A stretch of DNA of 64,000 nt from Phylloscopus collybita (Eukaryota > Chordata > Aves > Passeriformes > Phylloscopidae), in assembly GCA_027886175.1 (NCBI GenBank), contig JAJNNQ010000011.1:5022001-5086000 (forward strand), in the 5' to 3' direction. The position numbers and the translations under genes are program-made. A model generated the notes under the pieces. The model was not told where the DNA came from and did no database searches. It worked only from the letters and a program-made list of their open reading frames with translations. Of the stretch, positions 22,906-33,710 are shown piece by piece (the first letter of the stretch is position 1; each line of letters opens with the position of its first letter).

Positions 22906-22950
22906 CCTGGCAACTGATGAGTCATCAGCAACTCGCGCTCTGATTGGCTG
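22906..22950 (+). promoter_or_regulatory. MHC class II X1-X2-Y promoter module, plus orientation
   Basis: X1 box CCTGGCAACTGATG (22906-22919), X2 TGAGTCAT (22918-22925) and Y box CTGATTGGCT (22940-22949) stand in canonical order and near-canonical spacing. They would bind RFX, CREB/AP-1-like factors and NF-Y and recruit CIITA. The module points rightward, opposite to the class II exons on either side of it, and no signal-peptide exon follows. Confidence 0.8.
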
Positions 22951-23249
22951 AGAGGCGTCAGCTCCACACACGGTCGGGATGGACACGCGGGGGGACACTG
23001 GGAGAGACTGGGATGGACTGGGATGGACTGGGAGGGACTGGGATGGACTGGGAGGTCCCGGGGATGGGCCCAAGGAGGGCTGAGGGCTCTGGGGTGATTC
23101 CCAGGGAGGGTTTGAGGCGCTCCAGGGTCATTGCCAGGGCAGGGCCCGAGGGGACGCGCTCTGCCCCACGCTCACCTCTGCGCTCCACCAGGAACGGGGC
23201 GGACACCTCGGAGTTGTGGGGGCAGAGCCTGTCCGCTTGACCCCGTTTG

Positions 23250-23440
23250 TACTCCAGTGTTTCCGGTTGGTTGTTCCAGTGCCGGGCCTGTTTGTCCCCA
23301 AAGGGGGTGTCCCCTACGTTGTCCTATCTGTGCAGGAAGGTGAGGGGGCGTCCCGGGTGTTGTGTCCCCCCTCCCCAAGAGCGTGTGTCAGCCCGGGGTC
23401 ACCCCCTTTTCTCTGCCCACAGAGCTCCTGAGGCAGCAGC
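23250..23440 (+). pseudogene. Inverted class II B exon 4 end and exon 5
   Basis: On the plus strand, CTGTGCAGGAAG at about 23328-23339 with a GTGAGG donor, then the intron and CCCACAG with exon 5 AGCTCCTGA (23423-23431), repeat the 3' part of the minus-strand gene at 21.59-21.70 kb. The membrane-helix part of exon 4 is badly decayed. Confidence 0.65.
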
Positions 23441-23493
23441 AGCTGCAGCCCCTCCCCGTGGCCTCGGGCCCGGCCAGACCCCCCGTTCTGTCC

Positions 23494-24132
23494 CTGTTGT
23501 GGTGTGTTTTTATTGTGTTTCCAATTGCAGCTCAGTTTTAATGGTCAGTTTTATACCCCCCTGTATTTTGTATTATTACAGTATATTTTATCCCTAATGG
23601 ATTGTTCCTTTCCCCTCTATTGTTGGTTCTGCCCTGGTTGTCTGTCTTCCCTAGACCTGCCCTTCCCTCCTCCTACAGAATTGTCAATCCTTCCCTCACC
23701 CTGCCCCTTCTTCCAGACCCTTCCCTGTCAATCCCCCAACCTTCGACGCCCCAGTGGTTGGTTTAAACTGTTCCCTCCCCTTGTGTTCTTTCATTGCTCT
23801 GTGCATTGTACTCCCCGCCTTATGTTCCTCCCCCATGTCACCCTCATTGGTTGGAAATCGTATCCTCTCCCCAGACCTCCCCCACTTATCAGCCCCTGCA
23901 AGCCCAGGTTCTGTGCCTTTTTCTGTCCCTGACCCTCTGGGCAATAAACACCTTTGGAAATCACCCAGAAGGCCTCTCCCTGTCCCTTGTCCCTGCCCTG
24001 GACGCGTGCCACCTGTGCTATAGAGCGGCTGTGCCCTGCAGCTGCACCCCGGATTGCCTGGCTTTCTGGGGGCAGCCCACTCCTGGCGCCGGTGCCGGGA
24101 GCTGGCTGGGCTGAAGGACACGGGCATCGTGT
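23494..24132 (+). mobile_element. LTR of family L5 (copy a)
   Basis: Starts TGTTGTGGTGTG and contains AATAAA (23943-23948) followed by about 185 bases. It matches 46.10-47.04 kb throughout, except for an element nested in that copy. It sits directly against the inverted class II fragment. Confidence 0.6.
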
Positions 24133-24149
24133 CCTGTCCCCATTTCTTT

Positions 24150-24480
24150 GCCTGGGAGCCCCTGAATTTTCTGAGTTATAATAATTTGGAGGGATGGAGT
24201 TTGAATTCTCCATTCCAAGGGAGTCTCTGGCTTTCCCTGGCACACACCTGTCTTTCAAACTAACACCATTCTCTGAGTTAGTTACAATGTAAAAGTCAGT
24301 TATAATAGAAAAGTTAGCTATAATAGTTATACTATAAAAGCATTTCTGCATTGAGCATTGTGTATTTTAATATGTTGCTAAGGCCTATGATATAAAATCA
24401 ATTTATTGCGTTGCCTTTTCTGTTGGCTATGCAGTGTACACGCAAAGTGATAGATTGTGTTATACCAGAAAGCAGCTGGA
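24150..24480 (+). mobile_element. Diverged LTR remnants (L3 end, then L2-like)
   Basis: 24.15-24.27 kb resembles the 3' end of L3; 24.27-24.48 kb is a diverged relative of the L2 3' part (CATTCTCTGAGTTAGTTA..., TTGCTAAGGCCTATGATATA). Both are old. Confidence 0.45.
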
Positions 24481-24734
24481 AGGAACTATAAATTGCACTG
24501 TATCAAAATAATTGTGATCAATGACAATGTGCAAAAGCTGCCATGTGAATGCATAAGGCAATATTGTATTGTCATTGATATTGTCATTTGCATTGTCATT
24601 TATAACCGCCTCTGGTTCAGGCACCAAGGGGGCTCATTCACCCCCTGCCCCTGCATCCCTGAGAGTTCTCAAGTGCCCCTGAGTGCCCTGAACATCCCTG
24701 AGTGTCCCCGAGTGTCCCTGCATGTTCCCTGAGT

Positions 24735-24903
24735 GTCCCCAGTGAGGTCACCCCAGGAATTCCCATCAGGATTTGGGACAGTTTCAATGAAAATCTCCAG
24801 AACATTTCCCAATTTTTTCTCACTGTGCAGGGAGAGGGGAGGGGACAAGTGACACCAGCCATGTTCCCGATGATGCCATCACCCCAATGATGTCCCCAAG
24901 CTG
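24735..24903 (-). pseudogene. Relic of gene B 3' flank
   Basis: Matches the DNA just downstream of genes B1 (28.80-28.97 kb) and B2 (48.30-48.47 kb), then stops at about 24903 where the coding exon should begin. A further B copy has therefore been lost here. 24.48-24.73 kb to its left holds nothing recognisable beyond GAGTGTCCC-type short repeats. Confidence 0.55.
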
Positions 24904-24904
24904 T

Positions 24905-25900
24905 TAAGAATGGGGCCAGCAGACCAGCTCCTTTGAAAAGGCCTTTATTGAAAAACAGCGCTGGGTGGGGGCCCGAGGGGTCGCGCACACGGCCACTGCT
25001 CCCGCTGGACGGCGCCGAGGAGGACACGGCAGAGCTGGGGCTCCCGTCCCCACCAGAGTCCCTGGGAAGTCACTTGTAGGGTCGTGGTCCGGGGCTGTCA
25101 CACTGGCCCGGTACTGTCCGGTCATGGCGAGGAGTCGGAGGTCTTTAGTTGGTAGCCGGATGTTCACCACTGTTCTCCTCACCTGAAGAAGTCACTTTCA
25201 GTCTTTGGTGTTGTAATGGCTCGTTGCCTTTGGGGTCTTTACCCTGAAATATTGTCCCATCGTTCCCTGGTGTCTCCTCATTTGCATGTGCGCCATCTTG
25301 GGGAGCAGTGGCAGTGGTTCCCGACGGGAAATGGATTCCGGTGTACAATGGAAGGGGATCAATGGAGTGAAATCATCAATAACAGGTAAGTAATTAACGT
25401 CCTTTAACATGAACAGGTGTTGTGGTGTGCCTTTAAGGTTTTCAAGGTGGGCTCCCTTTTGGAGATTCTTCCCCTCCCCCGGGGTAGGTTTTTCCCAGCC
25501 AGCCCTGAGGGAATGATTATAATACACCGGGTTTACCAAGCAACCTGAGATTCTGCAGGGGCTGCCCATCGAAGGAATTGGCCCCGGCAGAGAGGGCCCA
25601 CCCCTCCTCACAGGTGATTTGACCTTTAGGCTGCCCTTTAGCCCTCGGGTCACGCCCTGTCCCTCTCTGGTAGGTAGGCTGTGTGCCCTCCCCCTTCCCC
25701 CTCTCCCAGGTGAAAACCCAGCACAGGCACATGGTCGGGGTTCTGCTCAGGGCAGTCACACGGTTCAGAAGTGCTGCTGTAACTGGAATAAAATCTCTGG
25801 ACAAGACTCCTGAGGCAGATCCGTTTCCTTTCTCCACTGATTCATCCAACCCCTCTGAAGGAGCCATGCAGGATTCATCTTGCTACATTTACCCTGGGTC
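24905..25900 (-). other. Unidentified, possibly retroviral, minus-strand sequence
   Basis: Minus-strand open stretches (25.20-25.65 and 25.52-25.87 kb) and an AATAAA on the minus strand (24944-24949) suggest the 3' end of a transposable element or gene. I cannot name it. Confidence 0.3.
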
Positions 25901-25983
25901 CTACGCTGCCTGAAACAAGCCTGGACTTGTCCCAGGGGTCTGTGCCTGTGTTAGCAGTGCAGGGAGAGGATCCTTCTGGGACT

Positions 25984-26420
25984 GTTATAAATGCACATTT
26001 TGGAGTTGGCTTTTCGCAAATATTGAAATGAATGTTATACATATAGTGTAAGAAGGTTGTACTGTATTTCCTTTTACTTGTGGAATTTAAAAATGTAACG
26101 AAGGTATATTTTCAGATTGTAACAAAGTAGAGATGGGGGTTGTTTTTGTTTTTTTTTTTTACTCCTCAGCTAGATAGAAGACAGAAGGACCATCTGGAAT
26201 TCCTGAACTAAAGATTTCTGATAAAGAACAATTAAGCCTTTGAGAGTTTGCATCTTCAGAAGACAGATTTACAACATACATCTAGACTGCGTGGAATCCC
26301 ACAGGTAAACTGTATGCTTAGGGGGGTCTTGAAACCAAAATGAATATTTGAATCATGCATTAGCTTATTTAAATATTTAACACCAAGACTTTTAAATACC
26401 AAGAAATTTGGAATGGGCGG
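25984..26420 (-). mobile_element. Diverged L1-family LTR end
   Basis: GTTATAAATGCACATTTTGGAGTTGGCTTTT... is a clearly older relative of the L1 end found at 6695. It lies alone, without a neighbouring finger gene or gene A. Confidence 0.5.
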
Positions 26421-27340
26421 TGTGTTGCTTTGTACCCTCAGCTAAGAGCTCCTTATTCTGTCTCCTCCTTGTCTATTTTTATTCTATTTTATTTTATTTT
26501 TATCAAACTTATAATAATATAAAAAGGTGAAACGTCGTTTTTCACAATTTTTATCCCCTCTGTGGGAGAGGATAAAGGCATGTTTTTTCTCCAACACTGG
26601 GCAGGTTTTTCCCTTGCATGGAGCCTTCCCCACGGCCCTTCTGGCCTTCCCCAGCCCCCTTCTCCCCTCTTGCAGAACCAGTGGCATTTCCCACCACACA
26701 CAGTTTGGAACCAAGAGTCGGCTGCGGCCGAGGAGGCTCCGAGCGCCTCCTTCCAGGCTGATTCTGCAGATGCCGAGGCTGCTCTGGGCTCTGCCAGGGC
26801 TCTGCTGGGGCTCAGCTCTGGGCAAGGCTGGGCCTGCTCTCCCCTTGCATTGCTCCGGGCAGCTGAGTCACAGGGGGAGAAGGACAGGGCATGGCAAGGG
26901 GCTGGAGGTTTAAGGGTTTTTATTCAAAAAAAACCTGCCCTAACGAACTGGGTGTCATAACAACCATAACAAACAGGCTGCCCTAACTACCATAAGCAAC
27001 TAACAGTGCTAACTACCATAACTAACTAATTGTCCTAACTACTCTAACAAAAAGCTGTCCTCGAGGGCTTCATCTCCTCTGCTGCTCCCTCAATTGCTTT
27101 GCTGCAGCGATCAGAGGGGTCAGGCTGGAGGGAGGCTTGGCTGAGGATAAAAATGGGTGCTGCCCAAAGGACAAAAAAGAAAGAAACGAACTGTTACTTT
27201 TCAGAGTCAAATTCCTCACGGGCTCTGTTGCAACAGGACAAAGGGGAATGGTTTTTAACTGAAGGGAGGGAAGCAGGCTCAGATTAGATCTAAGGAAGAA
27301 TTTTTATTTATTTTTTTTTTTTTACCAGGAGAGTGGGGAA
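26421..27340. other. No gene seen
   Basis: AT-rich at first, then mixed. Short CTAACTACCATAA repeats occur at about 26940-27050. No exon is supported. Confidence 0.35.
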
Positions 27341-27344
27341 GCAC

Positions 27345-27475
27345 AGACAGAAGGTGCCCGGAGATGTGGGAGGTGCCTCCTCCCTGGAAACATCCAAGCT
27401 CAGGTCAGGCAAGGCTCTGAGCCACCTGATCTCCTTGAAGATGTCCCTGCCCGTTGAGGGCACCAGGTCCGGATG
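27345..27475 (+). mobile_element. CR1 LINE fragment
   Basis: The run GGAGGTGCCTCCTCCCTGG, then CATCCAAGCTCAGG, then GATGTCCCTGCCCGTTG follows the order of the conserved CR1 3' region of birds. Diverged and truncated. Confidence 0.5.
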
Positions 27476-27628
27476 GCCCCGAAAGGACCCTGCCCACCCA
27501 AACCAGGCGAGGATTCTGCTTGTGGAGAGCAGGTGTGAAAAGCAGGAGAGCGGAGATGATGGGAGGACGGCGCACAGGCAAACCCCTCCCTGGCGCTGCT
27601 GTTTCCCCCGCAGCCGCTCCGCACTCAC

Positions 27629-27763
27629 CTGCAGCAGCTCCCGGGCAGAGCAGCCGCTCCTCGCCCGGCTCCAGGCTGCACTCGAGGCAGTCCCGCAGCA
27701 GAGCCGACAGCGCCGGGGCTCCTGCAGCTGCGGGGCCCCGTTCTGCCGGCTCAGAGCGCCAGC
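27629..27763 (-). pseudogene. PAK/STE20-like kinase exon relic
   Basis: A 135-base exon lies between CCCTGCAG and GTGAGT. It starts with a PQLQEPRR-like stretch and ends SARELLQ, the end of the kinase C-lobe exon that precedes HPF in PAK-type kinases. The middle reads correctly only in another frame (LLRDCLECSLEPGEER), so there are two offsetting frameshifts. No other kinase exon was found nearby. Songbird genomes carry many PAK3-like copies; this appears to be a dead fragment. Confidence 0.5.
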
Positions 27764-27779
27764 CTGCAGGGAAAGCAAA

Positions 27780-28795
27780 CACCGCGCCCTGCCAGCTTCC
27801 TTCACACCCACAGGTGCTGCCATCGCCCCTGGGTGCTCAGCCCCAGCTCCAGGGGCAGTTTCCTCCCTGGCAGAGACGCTGCTCACAGCTCATTTTTCTA
27901 CACCAACCAAAAATTCCAAACCCCGGTGCAGCCACAGCCATTGCAGCATCCAAATGACCTCGGCTTGAGAGCCGATTCCACTGGCTGACTTTGTTAGCAG
28001 GCACCTCCATCAGAAAGAGCACAGTTTGCTTCTCCAAAGACTGACACCAGCTTTACAGGCCATTTTCAAGAGTCAGTGTGGTCTGACTGTTATTTCAAAG
28101 GATTCTTACATCAAATGCATCTCTGCAGGGCACTGACACTCAAGTCAATTCATTTGAATTCCTAGAAACTGCCAGGCAAGAAACAGGAGGCTGGTGTTGC
28201 TGAAAGCTCAGGCTTGGTGACATGGAGAAAGGAGCTTGGGATGGGAAAGAAATATGTTGGACTATGGGGATGTTCAATAATTATCTTCATGTTTTAGACA
28301 ACCTTCCCAGTGAGAAGAGCCAGGGGTAGTTCATCTTGCAAAATCTGTTTTAGAAACTCCTTCATAAATTTCTTGGGTTTGGGTGTGTGTTTCCACTTGT
28401 TCCCAGGGGCCCTTCTGCCTTCTTTGGGTGCTCTTTGGGATGAAGGCTCACAGTCTTCCTCATTGTCCTCTGAATAACCTCTCTTATTACACATGTGTAT
28501 TAAGCTTGTATTATGTAAGCCAATACCAAGTTTGAACATTAAAGTAATAAATCTCATATAATTAACCATTTTCTTGGAGTTTCACCAACTTTCCCTGTTT
28601 TATGGATAAATTTAGCTCGTCTTATCTTTAGTTTCTTCCTGTATTCTACTCTCTCATGAACATCTGCAGGAGAAAGGAGGGACCCCCTCCCTCTTCTCTT
28701 TAACACTGTACTTTTAATTACAGTTTTATTTAAAAATATTGATTACCATTTCAATTTTGTCAGCATACCTCTTTATCATAGCTGTTTATCACACT
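27780..28795. other. Flank of cassette 2, right part duplicated at 47.9 kb
   Basis: No gene is seen. From about 28400 to 28795 the sequence matches 47.90-48.30 kb (CTTCTGCCTTCTTTGGGTG... TTTAAAAATATTGATTACC), so the duplicated cassette extends at least 400 bases past gene B on that side. A 91-codon minus-strand frame at 28.29-28.57 kb is broken in the other copy. Confidence 0.5.
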
Positions 28796-28975
28796 GAGTG
28801 TCCCCAGTGATGTCACCCCAGGAATTCCCATCAGGATTTGGAACAGTTTCAATGAAAATTTCCAGAAAATTCCCCAAATTTGTCTCAAACACCGTGCAGG
28901 GAGAGGGGAGGGGACAAGTGACACCAGCGATGTTCCCGATGATGTCATCACCCCAATGATGTCACAGCGGTGACT

Positions 28976-30237
28976 TCACTGTCCCTGCAGCAGCCTTGGG
29001 ATGTCCTGGATGGCTCTTTGGCACCGCTTGGACACCGCATGGTGAGCGGGGCCACCAGGGCCACCGGAGCCAGCAGAGGGACTGGAGAGGAGGGTGCGGA
29101 TGTCCCCAAGTGTCCCCAGCAGGTGACACCTGACCAGGCGGGCGCTGGCCTCACACAGCAGTGTCGCCTTGGTCACCGCGGATCTTAACTCCCAGAGGAC
29201 ATCGCGACTCACCTGCCTTCTCCTCTCCAGGGCGGCCTGGATGTCCCCGAGCCGGCGCAGCAGCTCCCAGGGGAACAGGCTGGCTTTGTCACACGCAGCC
29301 TCCAAGCGCCCCAGCAGCTCCAGGGCCACCTCTGGCCGCTGCACACCCCTGGTGTCTGCGCCCTCCCAGAGCTCCTGGAGCTCGGTGGCCTCCCCGGCCA
29401 GCCGGTCCCAGCTCTCCCTGAGCGCGGCCACCGAGTCTCGTTCAGCTCTGACCGCGGCTCTCATTCCATCGTGGGCCCAGGTGGCCCCCGGGTTGGCCTC
29501 GAGGTTGGCCAGAGCCTGGAACAGGGAAGTGACATCGCGGTGGCCCAGGGAGGTGTCACTGCAGTGGCACAGGCTGCAACGGAGGGTCCAGGTGAATTTC
29601 CTCAGGGCTGCATGCAGGGACCTTGGGGACACGGCCTGCAGCAGGTCCCCATGTGGCCCGGTCACGGTGGCTGCCAGCTTGCCCAGGGTGGCCACCACGT
29701 CCACCAGTGCCTCCAGCACCTGGGGAGGGGACAGGGGAGGTGATGAGGACCTTCTGGCACTTGTGGCCTTCTGGAGTGGCCCCTGTGCCCTCCAGGGGTG
29801 CCCTCTGTCCCCTCCCAGCAGAGCTCAGCTGGCCCCTCTGCTACCTCCTCGTCCTGTCTGCCACCCCCTGCCACACCCCAATGTCCCCTCTGCCACCCTT
29901 GGTCCCCTCCACCCCTCTGTCACCTCCTCCCTTCCTGCCACACCCTTCTGTCCCCTTTGCGACCACCTGTGCCCTCTGCCACGCCCCTGCCACCCCCTGC
30001 TGTCCCCCACTCCTCTGCCACCTCCATTGTCCCCTGTGCCACCCGCTGCCACCCTCTATGTCCCCTCTGCCACCCTCGGTGCCCTCCACCCCTCTGTCAC
30101 CTCCCCTCTTCTCGCCACACCCTCCTGTGCCCTTTGGGACCCCTGTCCCCTCCTGCTGACCCCATGTCCCCTCTGTCCCCCCTCCCCGTCTCCTCCCCCA
30201 CCCCACGCCGGGATTGTCGCACCTCTCGAGGCTCCAT
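28976..30237 (-). CDS. Gene B, copy 1: unrecognised two-exon helical protein
   Basis: Exon 1 (30223-30237) encodes MEPRE and is followed by GTGCGA; exon 2 (28976-29719) begins at GTGCTGGAGG behind CCCTCCCCAG and is open to the stop, giving 252 residues in all. The intron is a GTGGCAGAGGGGACA minisatellite. The N-terminal VLEALVDVVATLG segment and the C-terminal CEASARL, LLGTLGDIRTLLSSP and RAIQDIPRLL segments are shared with gene A, but B lacks A's acidic insert of about 90 residues. The protein looks mainly helical, with leucine-rich amphipathic stretches and a CSLCHC cysteine cluster near residue 60. No signal peptide or membrane segment is seen. I do not recognise the family and infer no function. 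The splice model rests on sequence only. Confidence 0.6.
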
Positions 30238-30358
30238 GGCCGCTGGGGACACTCCGGGGGAGGTCGAGCCCGGGTGACACTCGAGGAACAGACGGGTCCA
30301 GGTGCGGCCCCTCAGCCCCCGCGCCCGCCGCTGCCACAGCCGGGGTGACAGCAAGGGG

Positions 30359-30360
<2 letters not shown>

Positions 30361-30390
<30 letters not shown>

Positions 30391-30415
30391 AACAGGGACA
30401 GGGGACAGGGACAGG
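30361..30415. repeat. GGGACA hexanucleotide repeat
   Basis: About nine GGGACA units with slight variation lie upstream of gene B1; only about three are present at B2 (49.88 kb). Confidence 0.8.
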
Positions 30416-30727
30416 CAGAGTGTGCAGGCACGGCACCGCCCTAGAGCCGGGGAGGGGACGGGCACAGGGCACAAGGGCCTCTGTTCCAGGAGCCTCTCCA
30501 GGCCCCAGCTCCACTGCAGGGGCTGCGGGTGCGGATTTTGGGGGGTCCCGGTGCCCCCCGGGGCGGGGTCAGTGCTCAGCAGCGGGGCCGTGATCGGGGG
30601 TGGCGGGGGCTGCCCGGGACCCCCCCGGCCCCCCAAATCACAGCCGGGGGTGAAAAACAAAGCTCACTCTTTGGAATTGTTACAAGTTTAACCAGGGATG
30701 GAGAAGGGACAATATCCAGGGCTGGGG

Positions 30728-31210
30728 TGTTTTAGAACAATGTTCTCTGTGCACGGCTCCATTGCTGGGGCACACACACATCCGTGAGTTCGGGCATCAT
30801 TCCAACATTCCTGTGAGCTTTGGATGTGCCAGGAACTCTCTTGTTTGGTTTTAACCTCTGACTTGTCTGCAGGACATCCCGTAGATCAGATCCATTTATT
30901 TTATTTCTTCTCCTGGTCCCACCCTGTTGTTCCACAATCCCTGGGAAATCAATAAATTCTTCTCCGGCTTCTGTTTCTGTTTCTTTGGTTTCTGTCACTG
31001 TTATCACCAGCCTGCAGGTGTGGGAAATGACAGAATTGTTTTACACCATTCTCTGAGTCGGTTATAATAAAAAATCAGTTAAAATTGTTACACTACAAAA
31101 GCATTTTAGCATTGTGCAGTCTCCATTTCAGGATTTTGCTAAGGCCTAGGATATAAAATCGATTTGTCACGCTGCCATTTCTGTCAGTGCCACATAAACT
31201 GTCTCAAACA
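30728..31210 (+). mobile_element. LTR of family L2 (copy b), between B1 and A2
   Basis: Starts TGTTTTAGAACA and ends GTCTCAAACA, giving TGTTT/AAACA inverted ends. AATAAA lies near 30950. It has the same place and orientation as copies a and c. Confidence 0.65.
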
Positions 31211-31256
31211 CCACGGGGTGAGGGGAGAAGTGGCACCAGCGATGTTCCTGATGATG

Positions 31257-32631
31257 TCACTGCCCTGATGATGTCACAGCGGTGACACCACTGATCTCCA
31301 GCAGCCTCGGGATGTCCTCTTTGGCTCTTTGGCACAGCTCGGCCACTGTGCGGCCACGGGGGCCACCAGGGCCACCGGAGCCACCATAGGGACTGGAGAG
31401 GAGGAAGTCGATTTCCCCAAGTGCCACCAGCAGGTGATCCCGGGTCAGGCGGGCGCTGGCCTCCCACAGCTGCTCAGACTCGGCCACCTCGACCATGAAG
31501 TCCTTGAGGTCATCGGGGGACGCCTCTTCTGTCCCCCCCTTCCAGGTGTCCTCAATGTACCAGAGCTGGTCGTACAGCTCCCAGGAGAACTCCCAGGCTT
31601 CTGCACAGGCATTTGCCAAGTGCCCCAGCAGCCCCAGGGCCTCCTCCACTCTCTGTTCCCTCAAGGTGGCCGGCCCCGCCTGCCTGGTGGCCACAGCAGC
31701 CTCTTCCCTGGCCTTGGGGGCCACTGCCACGGGGACATCGTGTGCAGCCACCACTGAGGCCAGGGCCACCGACGGCTGCCGGGCCACGGCCACCAGGTTG
31801 TCCCCAGCTGTCCCCGAGCAGGGGGGGGTCTTGTCCCGCAGGTCCCCGGCCAGGCTGGTGGCGGTGGCCTCGGCAGTGTCCTCGTCGGTGTCCTCATGGG
31901 TGTCCTCGTCGTCGGTGTCCTTGTCCTCCCAGGTGTCGAGGATCACCTCTGCCTCACAGCCCAGCTGGCGCCACTTATCCTGGAGCACACCCATCGACTC
32001 CCGCCAGGCTCTGCCTGCAGCTCTCACATCGGCCCAGGTGGCCCCCGGGGTGTCCCTGAGGGTGGCCAGGGCCTGGCTCAGGGGGGTGACACCGCGCTGG
32101 CCCAGGGAGGTGATGTCACCGTGGTCCAGGGCGTCCCGGAGGCTCCAGATGAATTCCCTCAGGTCTGTGTGCAGGGACTCTGGGTACAGGAGCGGCCAGG
32201 AGCTCTTTCGTGGCGCGGTCACGGTGGCTGCCAGCTCGCCCAGGGTGGCCACCACGTCCACCTGTGCCTCCAGCACCTGGGGAGGGGACAGGGAAGGTGG
32301 CGAGGACCTCGTGGCACTTTTGGCTTCCTGGGGTGGCCCCTGTGCCCTCCGGGGTCCCCTTTGTCCCCTCCCTGGAGAGCTCAGCTGTCCCTTCTGTCCC
32401 TTTGTCACCTCCTTGTCCCCCCTGCCAACCCTCGCTGTCCCCTCCTGCCACCCTCCCGCTGTCCCCGCCTCACCGCCACCCTCGGTCCCCTCCACCCCTC
32501 TGTCACCTCCCCGCTTTCTCCCACGCCTTCCTGTCCCCTTTGTGACCCCCTGTCCCCTCTGCCACCCCCCGTGTCCCCCCATCCCCTTCTGCCACCTCGC
32601 GCCGGGATTGTCGCACCTCGTGGGGCCACAT
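31257..32631 (-). CDS. Gene A, copy 2: unrecognised helical protein with acidic insert
   Basis: Exon 1 (32617-32631, MWPHE) and exon 2 (31257-32276) splice in phase 0 to give 344 residues. Order: a helical N-terminal part (VLEAQVDVVATLGELAATVT...), a region shared with B (LATLRDTPGATWADVRAAGRAW), an acidic Asp/Glu/Thr repeat (DKDTDDEDTHEDTDEDTAEA), an Ala/Val-rich linker, then a helical C-terminal part (VEEALGLLGHLANACAEAWEF... CQRAKEDIPRLLEISG). No signal peptide, membrane helix or known catalytic motif is seen. Its partner gene B1 lies about 1 kb downstream in the same direction, with an antisense-oriented LTR between them. Z3 lies upstream. The function is unknown. Confidence 0.62.
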
Positions 32632-32716
32632 GACCGCTGGGGACACTCCGGGGACCCTCCGGGGGCGAACAGGACCCGGTGACAGTGGCAGACACGCGCG
32701 GATGTGGCGCGGCCGG

Positions 32717-32738
32717 GAGGAAACAGGAAGAGGAAACA
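32717..32738 (-). promoter_or_regulatory. ETS/IRF-type composite element upstream of gene A copy 2
   Basis: The same GGAAACAGGAAGAGGAAA motif as in copy 1, about 90 bases upstream of the ATG. Between it and the LTR lies a TGTCCCCA(A/G)-type minisatellite. Confidence 0.4.
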
Positions 32739-32973
32739 GAGGCGGCTCCACTCCCCCCACGCCCGCGGGTCCCCCAGGGCATCCCCGATGTCCCCCTGAG
32801 TGTCCCCAGTGTCCCCAACTGTCCCCAATGTCCCCTCGAGTGTCCCCAACGGGACCCTGATGTCCCCCCCATGTCCCCAACAAGGCCTGAGTGCCGACCC
32901 CCCCCCCGATGTCCTGTTGGGGACACTGAGGACACACTGGGGTCCTCTTGGGGACACTGCGGGGACATCGAGG

Positions 32974-33710
32974 TGTTATAAATGCACATTATAAAGTTGG
33001 CTTTTCACAAGTATTAAAATGAATGCCAGATGTATAATGCAGAAAGTCCTGCTGTATTTCCTTTCTAACATCTTAGAAATGTGATGAATGTGTACTTTCT
33101 TTTTGAGTTGTAAAAAACCTTTTTGTAAAACCAGTCAAACCAGTTGACTGAAGAACTGAATCAAACCCTCACCAGGAAGATAAGGAGAGAGGATCTTCCT
33201 GCATTCCTGAGCTAACCAGATCAAGACAGCAGTGAACCAAAAGCTACAAGAAGGAATTTATTGATCTGGTATCAGAAGAACAAGACATGAAATGACTACC
33301 AGACACCAACAAGAACTTGATCTAATAAAATGTGAATTTGGTACAATGAGACAAGGTTTAGAGGAAGGGGGGGCCAATAACCAAGGGAACATCTGAACTC
33401 CAAAGAATGTTTGAAAAATGCATATGTAAAAGGTTAATCCTTAAAAGCAAGGAATCTGAAGGAGTGGCTGTGCTTGTGGAGTCTCCTGTACCCCTCCCAG
33501 GTGTGGCAGGGGCTTTCTCCCCCATGGTTCCCTGCAGACATTGTGTGGTCTTCTCCCTGGGTTTCTCAAGCCCATCACACCTGCCCATGGTATCCCCTTT
33601 CCCTATTTCCCCATTGGCTGTGGGGGCCTGGTGTCCAGTTTGTGTCTCCCTATGGTCAATTGCCCCCTGCCCTGCCCCCTGTACCACCCACAAACCTCAG
33701 ACACTACACA
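32974..33710 (-). mobile_element. LTR of family L1 (copy b), between Z3 and A2
   Basis: Near-identical to copy a, with its AATAAA on the minus strand at 33257-33262. Same position and orientation relative to its neighbours. Confidence 0.55.

Larger units (their letters stand above)
21586..23240 (-). pseudogene. MHC class II B chain relic: exon 2 tail, exon 3, exon 4, exon 5
   Basis: Minus-strand order is kept. A 60-base tail of the beta-1 exon (23176-about 23240) ends SAPFLVERR at a GTGAGC donor. Exon 3 (about 22370-22654) encodes the beta-2 immunoglobulin domain with both cysteines, RWFQGQQELSGHVVAT and CQVEHVSLEQPLSRHW. Exon 4 (about 21696-21802) has MPPDAARSKM and a glycine-rich membrane helix. 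Exon 5 (21586-21594) gives SS and stop. Defects: most of beta-1 and exon 1 are missing; exon 3 opens with seven C where six would keep frame; its donor reads GC instead of GT; one codon is inserted before GVTSS. Class II B normally pairs with the alpha chain to present peptides to CD4 T cells; this copy cannot. Confidence 0.85.

Noticed and set aside
27308..27886. A 192-codon minus-strand open frame
   Set aside because: It reads through a kinase exon, its splice sites and a CR1 fragment in a mixed frame; not a single gene.
28935..28980. Repeated TGATGTCA motifs at the gene B stop as CRE/ATF sites
   Set aside because: They overlap or adjoin the C-terminal codons and lie at the 3' end; more likely part of the coding and tail sequence.
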